Assembly: GCA_023451395.1 (NCBI GenBank)
Contig: JAEXZL010000158.1
Location: 1-22,169, forward strand
Direction: 5' to 3'
Source of the DNA: Bacillota bacterium
GTDB taxonomy: Bacteria > Bacillota > Clostridia > Clostridiales > Clostridiaceae
Length of the DNA stretch: 22,169 nucleotides
This document shows, one piece after another, positions 15,696-22,169 of this stretch. The position numbers and the translations under genes are program-made. How positions within the stretch are numbered: position 1 is the stretch's first letter; each line of letters starts with the position of its first letter. A model generated the notes under the pieces. That model made no database searches, was not told where the DNA came from, and saw only the letters and a list, made by a program, of their open reading frames with translations.

Positions 15696-15724
15696 ATTAT
15701 ATAATAGTCAGAATATTTTTTCAA
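15696..15724 (-). promoter_or_regulatory. Strong sigma-A-type promoter of the P-loop-like gene
   Basis: TTGAAA (15719-15724), a 17-base spacer and a perfect TATAAT (15696-15701) read on the minus strand, 50 bases upstream of the start codon. It is one of the best housekeeping promoter matches in the window. A short inverted repeat (AATAGT...ACTATT) overlaps the -35 and spacer. Confidence 0.7.
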
Positions 15725-15802
15725 CTATTCGAAATACTCTCTTTCTTTATTATTTTCTAAATAGCTTTTAATATACCTCAAAAGCTTACTTAATCTTTAA
15801 AA

Positions 15803-15835
15803 AGGACTTAAATTCTTTTTGGGAATTTAAGTCCT
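15803..15835 (-). terminator. Terminator of the GAF-GGDEF gene
   Basis: A perfect 13-bp stem (AGGACTTAAATTC and complement) around a 7-base loop, followed by CCTTTTT on the minus strand. The stem begins at the last base of the stop codon, so gene and terminator abut. Confidence 0.88.
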
Positions 15836-16917
15836 CAGTTATAAATATAATTAATTTCAACTTTATTTTTTCCTAGTTCCTTAGCTTTGTATAAATTCTC
15901 ATCTGATAAGTATAAGAGTTCTTGTAAAGTACTACCGTCCTCTGGGAAAAGGCTTATTCCAAAACTTGCAGTAACAGTTTTAGTAATATTTCGATAGTGA
16001 ATTTTGTTTTTGGAAATTTTCTCTCTTATGGTGTTGATCTTACTAAAGATATCATCCTTGGAAATTGGATTATCAATATATAATAGAAGTTCCTCTCCAC
16101 CATACCTAGCTACTATATCCTCTTTATCTATATTTCTTTCTAAGAGCCTTGCAGTTTGAACTAAGACCATATCTCCAAAAGGATGACCATAGGAATCATT
16201 AAGCTGTTTAAAATCGTCTAAATCAATCATAACCACTGCAAAGGATTTATTCTTATCCATATTTATCTTATTTCTAATAAAATCCATTATATATTTTCGG
16301 TGATATATATTTAGGAAGGGATCTTTTTTAGCACTTTCAGTTATCTTTTTATACAGTATGCTATTTTCAATTGCTATACCAATCTGATTTGCTATGGAGG
16401 CAATAAATTTTATGTGATCGTTGTTAAAAAAATTACAATGAGTATGCTCTACTATAATATATCCCATAAACCTTTCTCGAAGCTTTATTGGAACTCCTAT
16501 TAATGAGCATATATTTGCTCTATCCTTAAGGAAGCCAAATAAAGGATTAACAGAGTTTAGCACAAAAGGATTTTCATTTTGAATATCTCTTAAAAAAGTA
16601 TCTTCTAGAATATTCAGTCTACTTGAGATGCAGTTGCTTGCTTTTACATTAAGAATGTCATCCTCTTTTAAATATATTGAAGAATAAGTAGCTCCTAATA
16701 CTCCTAAAATCATGTCATTAATCATAGGAATTAAATTTTCATTACTCAAATAGGAATTAATATATTTGCTAACTTCTATTATATTAAAAAAAGCATCCAG
16801 GGATTTTTCCATCTTAATATTTTTTTCGTTGAGCATTTGTATCTGGCTCTCTGCAAAGCTTTGATAAGTTTCAAATTCCTTTAAAAGATTATAATATGCT
16901 TCTCTATAATCATCCAT
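15835..16917 (-). CDS. GAF-GGDEF protein, probable diguanylate cyclase
   Basis: This 360-residue cytoplasmic signalling protein has an N-terminal coiled coil (1-45), a GAF-type sensor domain (about 45-190), and a GGDEF domain (about 195-358) that would make cyclic di-GMP from two GTP. Domain landmarks are VVMIDLDDFKQLNDSYGHPFGD and the active loop RYGGEEL at 271-277, where Phe of GG[DE]EF is replaced by Leu. The inhibitory I-site expected at 264-267 reads DKED, so the arginine is missing and product inhibition is probably lost. The normally conserved D-x-LTGLYNR start reads KDPFLNIYHRKY. Activity is likely but not certain. No membrane segment is present. GGGAG lies about 10 bases before the ATG. 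It stands alone between two terminators. Confidence 0.9.
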   Translation of the reverse strand: MDDYREAYYNLLKEFETYQSFAESQIQMLNEKNIKMEKSLDAFFNIIEVSKYINSYLSNENLIPMINDMILGVLGATYSSIYLKEDDILNVKASNCISSRLNILEDTFLRDIQNENPFVLNSVNPLFGFLKDRANICSLIGVPIKLRERFMGYIIVEHTHCNFFNNDHIKFIASIANQIGIAIENSILYKKITESAKKDPFLNIYHRKYIMDFIRNKINMDKNKSFAVVMIDLDDFKQLNDSYGHPFGDMVLVQTARLLERNIDKEDIVARYGGEELLLYIDNPISKDDIFSKINTIREKISKNKIHYRNITKTVTASFGISLFPEDGSTLQELLYLSDENLYKAKELGKNKVEINYIYN

Positions 16918-16959
16918 AATGCCATTCTCCCGTTTATAGTATATTTCACCGGTAAAAAG

Positions 16960-16991
16960 AATATAACTCTAAATTATCATAGAGTTATATT
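16960..16991 (-). terminator. Terminator after the yajQ-type gene
   Basis: AATATAACTCTA pairs with TAGAGTTATATT around an 8-base loop, followed by TTCTTTTT on the minus strand. It lies 23 bases past the stop at 17015. Confidence 0.8.
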
Positions 16992-17014
16992 GTAATATAC
17001 TAATTATACTATTA

Positions 17015-17506
17015 TTACCTATAATTTGTAAATTGTAATGCAATATTAAAATCTTTTTCTTTTAAAAATCCTATAACCTCTTGAAGATCATCCTTATTTT
17101 TTCCTGTAATTCTAAGCTGATCCTCCATTATCTGTGTTTGAACCTTTATCTTTGAAGCTTTGATTTCAGATACTATCTCTTTAGCCTTTTCCTTAGAGAT
17201 ACCATTTACAATTTTTGCTTCAACCCTTACAGAACCAAGAGTAGCCTTTTCCACTTTGCCTATGTCCAATGCCTTAGGAGATATTCCCCTTTTAACAAAC
17301 TTTCCTTTTAATATTTCAATAACTGTGTTTAGCTTGTATTCATCGTCGGAAACTATCTTAACAGCATCCTTTAAAAGTTCTATTTGAGATTTAGAGTTTT
17401 TAAAGTCGTAGCGCTGTTCAATTTCCTTCATTGCTTGATTTATAGCATTATCTATTTCCTGCATATTGACCTGAGACACAACATCAAAAGAATATGTACT
17501 TGCCAT
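17015..17506 (-). CDS. yajQ: YajQ family (DUF520) nucleotide-binding protein
   Basis: A 163-residue cytoplasmic protein typical of the YajQ/DUF520 family in length and sequence: the start MASTYSFDVVSQVNMQEIDNA, then RYDFKNSKSQIEL near residues 34-46, a VEKATLGSVRVEAKIVNGISKEKAK stretch, and a final IALQFTNYR. Family members form two ferredoxin-like folds; some bind cyclic di-GMP and act as effectors, others were reported to bind nucleic acid. Its position next to a GGDEF gene is suggestive, but each has its own terminator, so a shared pathway is inference. AGGAGG lies before the ATG. Confidence 0.93.
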   Translation of the reverse strand: MASTYSFDVVSQVNMQEIDNAINQAMKEIEQRYDFKNSKSQIELLKDAVKIVSDDEYKLNTVIEILKGKFVKRGISPKALDIGKVEKATLGSVRVEAKIVNGISKEKAKEIVSEIKASKIKVQTQIMEDQLRITGKNKDDLQEVIGFLKEKDFNIALQFTNYR

Positions 17507-17633
17507 TCTAATCCTCCTATACTCTTATGAATTTTTTAAAAATTGTACTATGTTTAGTTTATTCTATTTACCTATTAATTTCAATAATTCTATTTTACTT
17601 ATTGCTTTTATCACCCTTTAAGAAAACAATAGA

Positions 17634-17666
17634 GGCAGAGATGAAAGCTCAGCTTTATCCTCTGCC
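17634..17666 (-). terminator. Terminator after gerKC
   Basis: GGCAGAG (17634-17640) pairs with CTCTGCC (17660-17666) with an inner AAAG/CTTT helix. Moderately T-rich sequence follows on the minus strand (CTATTGTTTTCTT). It lies 7 bases past the gerKC stop. Confidence 0.7.
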
Positions 17667-17672
17667 GTATCT

Positions 17673-18791
17673 TTAGTTGGTATTTTTAATATTACTTGAG
17701 CCTTCAATAATAACCTCTGGATATATCCATAACTCTGCTCTATAAGGAGATATACTATTTATAGATTGTGGATATTTTATTTCTATTTCTCTTTCTACAT
17801 TTAAAATATCTATTTCTTTTCCTTTATATTCATAAAAAAAGCTTTCTGTTCTATTTCTTAAGACCTCCTGAGCACTGCTTTTTATTGCTGCTATATTATC
17901 CTCTGAAAGAGTTAAGCTTCCTTGAGCCTCACCTATAATAGTTCTAAGCTTAATCTTTTTAATGAGCTGAGGCTTCCCCCCAGATAAACTAAGCTCTGTT
18001 TTAGCCTTCCCTTTAATTATTTTAAGTGTAATAAGCTTTTCCTTATCCTCAGGATTTGCTACCTCAATGGTTCCGTTCTTTATTCCCTTTGTTAGAAGAT
18101 TATAGCTTTGGGTCTGACTGGCCTCTAGTTTATCCACCAGTTTTCCTTCCCTAATAACTCCTCCACCAACAAGATGAATTTTTTCCTCTGCTTTCTCTTT
18201 CTCCACCTCTAAGGCAGTTATTATAGTTATCCCACTTCCTAATTTTTTTTGGGTTAAGTAGTCATTCATATTTAAAAAAATAGCCTTGGGAGAAGAGCTT
18301 ACTTTATTAACAATGTCATTTAAAAAGCTTCCAAGGTATTCTTCATTATTTGATGCTATGTTCATAAGCTTTTCTATGTCGCCATAATAAACAAAAAGAT
18401 AGGATCGAACATTTAATTCTTGATCTCTGTTCAAATAGTCCATATATGTATCTATGCCCTTTTCCGCTGCCTTTTGAGTAAAGATCACAGCCTTGTTTTG
18501 AGAAAAATTCAATTGGAAGCTGGAAGAAAGGTTCATATTATCAATAGCCTCTAAAAGGGATTTCCCTTCCCCTTTATACACAGATCTCTGCCCTTTTTCC
18601 GAGCTTTCACTAGTATCTCTATAGGGCTTTAAGGTATCAGCGTAAATTACAATATTCTCATTATCATCTAAATCAATTAAAAGACTTGTAACAAAGATAA
18701 CCCTGTTAATATCCTTGTAGCTATAGCATCCTGTAAAAAGCAAGATATAGGAGATTAAGACAATAAAGATTAAAGGTTTATATTTCCTCAT
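17673..18791 (-). CDS. gerKC: Spore germinant receptor C subunit, Ger(x)C family lipoprotein
   Basis: A 372-residue lipoprotein with signal peptide MRKYKPLIFIVLISYILLFTGC and lipobox FTGC. YSYKDINRVIFVTSLLIDLD follows, as is typical of Ger(x)C proteins (W/Y-DxxE/N near the mature N-terminus). The C-terminal domain (about 200-365) has the family's mixed alpha/beta pattern ending in SPYRAELWIYPEVI. It would sit on the outer face of the spore inner membrane with GerKA and GerKB. The longest frame begins at 18842, but AGGAGG lies 10 bases before the ATG at 18789-18791. It overlaps gerKA by 14 bases, so translation is coupled. Confidence 0.9.
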   Translation of the reverse strand: MRKYKPLIFIVLISYILLFTGCYSYKDINRVIFVTSLLIDLDDNENIVIYADTLKPYRDTSESSEKGQRSVYKGEGKSLLEAIDNMNLSSSFQLNFSQNKAVIFTQKAAEKGIDTYMDYLNRDQELNVRSYLFVYYGDIEKLMNIASNNEEYLGSFLNDIVNKVSSSPKAIFLNMNDYLTQKKLGSGITIITALEVEKEKAEEKIHLVGGGVIREGKLVDKLEASQTQSYNLLTKGIKNGTIEVANPEDKEKLITLKIIKGKAKTELSLSGGKPQLIKKIKLRTIIGEAQGSLTLSEDNIAAIKSSAQEVLRNRTESFFYEYKGKEIDILNVEREIEIKYPQSINSISPYRAELWIYPEVIIEGSSNIKNTN

Positions 18792-20190
18792 CTCTTTCAT
18801 CCTCCTTTTCAAAAATACAGTAGGATATATTTTGAAGATCACCCCTAAAGAAAATATCCCTATATCGGAATTTCCTTAAGGTACCTACGGGGAATACAAA
18901 GTTATAGCCACAGCTATCTAAGGAGGATAAATGAGCTATTAATATCACTGAGCCTATATAAAATCCTGGAAGTCCTAAGAATGCTGAAAATAGGACTATC
19001 ACCACAGACCAGGTGGAGGTAGCAGTATACAGCTTTGGCACTAAGAAATATGAGACCATACTAATGGATACCACCACAAGGGTTATTCTAGATGCAATTC
19101 CTGCACCTACCGCTGCATCTCCTAATATTAGAGCAGACACTATACTCATTGCTGTTCCTATAGGCTGAGGTAATCTAAGTCCCGCTTCCTTGATAAGCTG
19201 GAAAAAAAACATCATAATAAGTACCTCTACAATAGTGGGGAAAGGTACTCCTGCCCTATTTACCGCCATTCTAAAAATAAAAAGTGAGGGTATCAAGGAA
19301 AAATGATAGGTACTGATGGCAAGATAGAATCCCGGCAAAAATATAGCTATAAAAAATGCAAGCCATCGAATTATCCTTGTAAAATTGCTGAAATATTTAT
19401 TAAGGTAATAATCATCGGCAGTTTGAAAATTCTCCATAAAAAAATGTGGTGCCGTTGCAACAAAGGGTGTTCCATCTACAATAATACAAACCCTTCCTTC
19501 CATTATCCTTGCAGCAGCTGTATCTGGCTTTTCTGTATAACCCATAGTGTCAAAGGAGGTGGACTTACTCTTTAGCTTCTCCTCCACATAATTGGTATCT
19601 AAAACAAAAGGTGAATCTATGGAATTAACCGCTGCCTTCACCCTCTCCAAAAGTTTTTTAGGAACCAAATCCTCCAAATACACTAGAGCAATAACTGTCT
19701 GACTTTTTACCCCAGCTCTCATTGTTTCAACCTTGAGGCCATTGTTCTTTACCTTTCTTCTTATGAGGGTTACATTGTCCACAAAGGCTTCCGTAAAGCC
19801 CTCCCTTGGGCCCTTTACCACCTGCTCAGTTACAGGTATTCCTACTCCTCTTCGTACATAGCCCTTTACCTCACAGGAAAGCATTAGCTTTTCATTATGG
19901 GCTATTATCATGACATCACCGGAAAGAATATGGGTGTAAACATCCTTAAGCTCCCATACCCGTTCCACCATATTGATAATCAGATACTTATCACTAGCCT
20001 CCTGAAGATCCTTTACTGATGGAGGCATTCTTTCTAAAGGCTTTATAATATAATCACTAATAAAATCGGTACTACATAAGGTATCAATAAATACTAGAGT
20101 CACATCTCCTATGGAGGTTTTAATATCTCTATACTTAACATCAAAGTTATTCTTAAAGGTTTCCTTTAGTATTTCTACAGTTTCCTTCAT
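18778..20190 (-). CDS. gerKA: Spore germinant receptor A subunit (GerA family)
   Basis: A 470-residue membrane protein of the nutrient germinant receptor that triggers spore germination. The soluble N-terminal domain (1-265) contains the family stretch GPREGFTE at 127-134 and GRVCIIVDGTPFVATAPHFFMENFQ near 232-256. Membrane helices follow from about 275, with RLPQPIG at 339-345 and a GxAAVxAGIAS-type segment. The frame extends eight codons to a TTG, but GGGTGAT precedes the ATG at 20188-20190 and homologs begin about here. It is the first gene of a gerKA-gerKC pair. The symbol is chosen because gerKB is divergent, as in C. perfringens; the subfamily is less sure than the function. Confidence 0.92.
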   Translation of the reverse strand: MKETVEILKETFKNNFDVKYRDIKTSIGDVTLVFIDTLCSTDFISDYIIKPLERMPPSVKDLQEASDKYLIINMVERVWELKDVYTHILSGDVMIIAHNEKLMLSCEVKGYVRRGVGIPVTEQVVKGPREGFTEAFVDNVTLIRRKVKNNGLKVETMRAGVKSQTVIALVYLEDLVPKKLLERVKAAVNSIDSPFVLDTNYVEEKLKSKSTSFDTMGYTEKPDTAAARIMEGRVCIIVDGTPFVATAPHFFMENFQTADDYYLNKYFSNFTRIIRWLAFFIAIFLPGFYLAISTYHFSLIPSLFIFRMAVNRAGVPFPTIVEVLIMMFFFQLIKEAGLRLPQPIGTAMSIVSALILGDAAVGAGIASRITLVVVSISMVSYFLVPKLYTATSTWSVVIVLFSAFLGLPGFYIGSVILIAHLSSLDSCGYNFVFPVGTLRKFRYRDIFFRGDLQNISYCIFEKEDERDEEI

Positions 20191-20283
20191 ATTATCACCC
20201 AAGTATATTATCAACGGCGTAGAGGTTTAATATTCATTTTTTTGAGAATAATAGAGAGGTAATACGGAAGGACGGTCGATATT
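20191..20283. promoter_or_regulatory. Divergent gerKA/gerKB promoter region with sigma-G-like site
   Basis: On the minus strand GAATA (20231-20235), 18 bases and GATAATA (20206-20212) resemble the forespore sigma-G consensus (GnATR and CATnnTA). Transcription would then start about nine bases before the gerKA ATG, an unusually short leader that weakens the call. On the plus strand GTTTA followed after 14 bases by GAGAATAATA resembles a sigma-F/G-type site for gerKB. Both are weak, but forespore control is expected for germinant receptors. Confidence 0.35.
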
Positions 20284-21354
20284 ATGAATACATTATCCAC
20301 TAAACATCTTATATTTTTAATATCAGGCATAGGCATAACCTCCCTAAATACCTATTCCTCTCTTTATATAAGGTACGGGGGTAGGGATACCTGGATAGCT
20401 ATGGTCATAGCCTCGGTGATTGCTGCACTTCTATCTTTTTTCATGGTTTTCTCCATGAAAAGGAGTGGTATATATAATTTTAGAGAGATATACTATAGAG
20501 CCTACGGGAAAAAATTAGGGAGCTTTTTACTGCTCCTTTATGCACTCATGTTATTGTTAACTTCTATAGAAAGTGCTGCAGTAGAAGCTAGCGCAATTAA
20601 AACTAATATTTTTATGGAAACCCCTTTATGGTATCTTCTGCTCTTTTTTATTGTTCCAGCTATTTACCCATTAAAAAAAGGCTATATAGCAATCTTCATA
20701 GCCTCCATACTAACTGTTATATTTTTGTATTTTTCTGAGGCTATAATTGCTGTTATGACAGAACAATATAAGCATTATAGCAATCTTCTTCCTATAGCTG
20801 CAAAGGGCTTTACTCCTGAGCTTCTTAAGTCTACTCTACAGATATTAGGCCTTTATGGATCTATTTTTATTATCTTTCCATATATAAAGGATATTAAGGA
20901 TAAGAAAAAGCTTAAGCATCATTTTCTTTGGGGGGTTATAATTGTTGCAGTGGTTTCTATTGTAAACATCATAGGTCTTTTAGCTATCTTTGGACCCTAT
21001 AGAGCAGGAAATATTTTTTATCCAAAGCTCCTTCAAAGTCAAAGGATATATTTTGGAGGCTTTATCGAATTTGGAGAGCTTTTTATGATTCTGCAAATAG
21101 TTTCTAATTTGCTAATAAAGTACATTTTAGCTTTTTATTCTATAATACTTCTATATAAAAACTTCTTCGACAGAAATAAATATTTCTATTATATAATATC
21201 AATAATAATTTTTGTTGGGGCCTACTTTGTCAGTAAAAACAACATAGCTTTTTTAAATTTTCTTACCTTATATAGCTATATATCTTTAATAGGTTACATA
21301 ATTATACCCTTTATAACCTTCACACTTATTTTACTTAAAAAGCACAATAATTAA
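20284..21354 (+). CDS. gerKB: Spore germinant receptor B subunit (GerAB/ArcD/ProY permease family)
   Basis: A 356-residue, about ten-helix membrane protein of the endospore germination permease family, related to amino acid permeases. In GerA-type receptors this subunit takes part in germinant recognition. The N-terminus MNTLSTKHLIFLISGIGITS and GGRDTWIAMVIAS near residues 32-44 are characteristic. Hydrophobic helices continue to the C-terminus (LIGYIIIPFITFTLILL). It is transcribed away from gerKA-gerKC, 93 bases apart. The ribosome site is poor: GGAAGG is 14 bases before the ATG, so translation may be weak. Confidence 0.92.
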   Translation: MNTLSTKHLIFLISGIGITSLNTYSSLYIRYGGRDTWIAMVIASVIAALLSFFMVFSMKRSGIYNFREIYYRAYGKKLGSFLLLLYALMLLLTSIESAAVEASAIKTNIFMETPLWYLLLFFIVPAIYPLKKGYIAIFIASILTVIFLYFSEAIIAVMTEQYKHYSNLLPIAAKGFTPELLKSTLQILGLYGSIFIIFPYIKDIKDKKKLKHHFLWGVIIVAVVSIVNIIGLLAIFGPYRAGNIFYPKLLQSQRIYFGGFIEFGELFMILQIVSNLLIKYILAFYSIILLYKNFFDRNKYFYYIISIIIFVGAYFVSKNNIAFLNFLTLYSYISLIGYIIIPFITFTLILLKKHNN

Positions 21355-21355
21355 T

Positions 21356-21384
21356 TTGTTAGTATTTATACATATTATTAACAA
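21356..21384 (+). terminator. Weak candidate terminator of gerKB
   Basis: TTGTTAGTA pairs with TATTAACAA (one G-U) around an 11-base loop just after the gerKB stop. The T-run (TTTGCGGTATTTTTAT) is interrupted and the stem is AT-rich. No better terminator lies before the next promoter. Confidence 0.35.
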
Positions 21385-21401
21385 TTTGCGGTATTTTTAT
21401 A

Positions 21402-21429
21402 TTGCTAACTATTGTTCCTGTGGTATAAT
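21402..21429 (+). promoter_or_regulatory. Extended -10 promoter of the zinc-ribbon gene
   Basis: TTGCTA (21402-21407), a 16-base spacer and a perfect TATAAT (21424-21429) preceded by TGG, which makes an extended -10. Transcription would start near 21436, leaving a leader of about 120 bases before the ATG at 21559. That is long for a 54-codon gene. Confidence 0.65.
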
Positions 21430-21431
21430 CA

Positions 21432-21457
21432 AAATATAAACAAAATTGTTTATATTT
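21432..21457. repeat. 12-bp inverted repeat at the predicted transcription start
   Basis: AAATATAAACAA and TTGTTTATATTT form a perfect inverted repeat separated by AA. It starts two bases after the TATAAT box, so it covers the predicted start site. It could be a repressor operator or, if transcribed, a hairpin at the 5' end of the mRNA. I see no second copy of it elsewhere in the window. Confidence 0.7.
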
Positions 21458-21465
21458 AATGATTT

Positions 21466-21548
21466 GGTAATTTTATAGTCATGGTACTTCCTTCAAAAAT
21501 ATAGGAAGATTCTCTGAACGGTAAAATTATCCTATATTTTAAGGAGGT
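21466..21548 (+). promoter_or_regulatory. Structured leader that can sequester the ribosome binding site (candidate cis-regulatory RNA)
   Basis: ACTTCCTT (21486-21493) can pair with the whole Shine-Dalgarno AAGGAGGT (21541-21548; one G-U). After a two-base bulge the helix continues with AAAATATAGGA (21496-21506) against TCCTATATTTT (21530-21540), 19 pairs in all. TAATTTTA (21468-21475) is complementary to TAAAATTA in the loop (21522-21529), allowing a pseudoknot. A competing hairpin, CTTCC (21487-21491) with GGAAG (21504-21508), would free the ribosome site. I match this to no known riboswitch class. An RNA thermometer, a riboswitch or a protein-binding leader are all possible. Confidence 0.6.
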
Positions 21549-21558
21549 TATTTTATCC

Positions 21559-21723
21559 ATGGAAGACAAGAAAATAATTTGTAAAGATTGCGGTCAAGAG
21601 TTCCTATTTACAGTTGGAGAGCAAACTTTCTACAAAGAAAAAGGCTTTGAAAACGAACCAGTAAGATGTCCTGGTTGCAGAAAAGCAAGAAAAGTTCAGA
21701 AGAATACCAGAAGAGAAAGATAA
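21559..21723 (+). CDS. Small zinc-ribbon protein
   Basis: A 54-residue protein with C8-x-x-C11 (CKDCGQEF) and C37-x-x-C40 (CPGCRKARK), a complete four-Cys zinc ribbon of the kind named probable zinc-binding domain in small Bacillota proteins. FLFTVGEQTFYKEKGF lies between the pairs, and a strongly basic tail follows (KARKVQKNTRRER). The basic end suggests RNA or ribosome contact, which is inference. A near-perfect AAGGAGGT lies 10 bases before the ATG but can be paired by the leader. A strong terminator follows. The function of this family is not established. Confidence 0.88.
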   Translation: MEDKKIICKDCGQEFLFTVGEQTFYKEKGFENEPVRCPGCRKARKVQKNTRRER

Positions 21724-21729
21724 TAACGA

Positions 21730-21756
21730 AATAACCTGCTTCAAGAGCAGGTTATT
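21730..21756. terminator. Terminator of the zinc-ribbon gene, shared with the convergent ECF gene
   Basis: AATAACCTGCT pairs with AGCAGGTTATT around a 5-base loop and is followed by TTTTTT. It lies 6 bases past the zinc-ribbon stop and directly after the ECF gene's stop on the other strand, where TTATTTCGTTATT serves as a weaker T tract. Confidence 0.9.
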
Positions 21757-21759
21757 TTT

Positions 21760-22169
21760 TTATTTATTATTTAAAACTGGTGTTTTTTCTAAAGCTTTTA
21801 ATAAAGGTAAAGCAATAACCACTCCGGAGCCTACCTGAAATATATTAGTAGGTACATCCTTTAAAGCATAAATAAAAGCTGCAGAAGCAGAGGCAAATTC
21901 TCCAGTTAAAAGGCTTCCTATAAATACTTGAGCTAAATAATAAGCTGGTACCATAAAAATGCTCCCTGCTAAAAAAGCTACAAGTTGAATCTTAAAGCTA
22001 TCACTTTTACTCTTTTCAATTATATATCCTGCAATATATGCCATTATTCCTTTTATTATAAATGTAAATGGCGCCCAGATAGCGTACCCGCTTAAAATAT
22101 CAAACATAGCCATTCCTATAGCTGCGGCCGCTGCCCCTCTCTTTTTCCCTAGTAAAACTGCTGCAACAA
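21760..22169 (-). CDS. ECF transporter S component (5' end outside the window)
   Basis: The frame stays open to the window edge: before the internal Met at 22113 it reads VAAVLLGKKRGAAAAAIG, clearly part of the same protein, so the true start lies beyond 22169. The visible part, about 136 residues, holds four to five hydrophobic segments. LLGKKRGAAAAAIGMAMFD, GYAIWAPFTFIIKG and DVPTNIFQVGSGVVIALPLL fit a vitamin-binding S subunit of energy-coupling factor importers (ECF_trnsprt, riboflavin/folate-like group). The partners EcfA/EcfA'/EcfT are usually encoded elsewhere. The substrate cannot be told; the upstream leader, which might carry a riboswitch, is not visible. Confidence 0.85.
   Translation of the reverse strand, partial: VAAVLLGKKRGAAAAAIGMAMFDILSGYAIWAPFTFIIKGIMAYIAGYIIEKSKSDSFKIQLVAFLAGSIFMVPAYYLAQVFIGSLLTGEFASASAAFIYALKDVPTNIFQVGSGVVIALPLLKALEKTPVLNNK

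Noticed and set aside
22113..22169. Taking the ATG at 22111-22113 as the start of the ECF gene
   Set aside because: The frame continues to the window edge with conserved residues (LLGKKRGAAAAA) and there is no ribosome site before that ATG.
1..22169. CRISPR arrays, tRNA/rRNA genes, insertion sequences, prophage or defence islands
   Set aside because: I found no regularly spaced repeats, no tRNA-like cloverleaf, no transposase or integrase motifs, and no shift in base composition or gene style along the window.

Overview
The window looks like chromosomal DNA from a spore-forming, motile clostridium, most probably Clostridium sensu stricto. The evidence is the strongly AT-rich base composition, AGGAGG-type ribosome binding sites, a spore germinant receptor locus of the gerK type, a chemotaxis protein, and FliK/FlhB-like flagellar accessory genes. 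Almost all genes run on the minus strand. I see no insertion sequence, phage gene, CRISPR array, tRNA or rRNA. The gene content is mostly ordinary core genome.

Layout. 1-43: the first codons of a minus-strand gene leaving the window, possibly a small alarmone synthetase. 233-1889 (+): a DUF2225 zinc-ribbon protein and a soluble methyl-accepting chemotaxis protein. 1941-7607 (-): a complete oligopeptide ABC importer in the order oppB-oppC-oppD-oppF-oppA, closed by a bidirectional terminator. 7887-10687 (-): an ArsR-type repressor translationally coupled to a four-domain flavoprotein (CoA-disulfide/persulfide reductase + rhodanese + TusA + DsrE). A palindrome lies between the -35 and -10 of their promoter. 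10877-13580 (-): a FliK-like protein, a stand-alone FlhB cytoplasmic domain and a metallophosphoesterase. 13785-15005 (-): tyrosyl-tRNA synthetase with a short leader and no T-box. 15233-17506 (-): three single-gene units, namely a small P-loop-like protein, a GAF-GGDEF protein and a YajQ-family protein. 17673-21354: gerKA-gerKC on the minus strand with gerKB divergent, the arrangement known from C. perfringens. 21559-21723 (+): a 54-residue zinc-ribbon protein behind an unusually structured leader. 21760 to the end (-): an ECF-transporter S component whose start lies outside the window.

The most notable features are regulatory. First, the roughly 120-nt leader of the zinc-ribbon gene can bury its whole Shine-Dalgarno sequence in a 19-pair helix. 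It also has a competing hairpin, a possible loop-upstream pseudoknot, and a 12-bp palindrome at the predicted transcription start. That makes it a good candidate for an undescribed cis-acting RNA regulator. Second, the ArsR gene and four-domain sulfur protein, with an operator-like palindrome in the promoter spacer, look like a self-contained reactive-sulfur response unit. Several translation starts were moved inward from the longest open frame on the basis of Shine-Dalgarno placement. All family calls come from reading the sequence; no database search was run.
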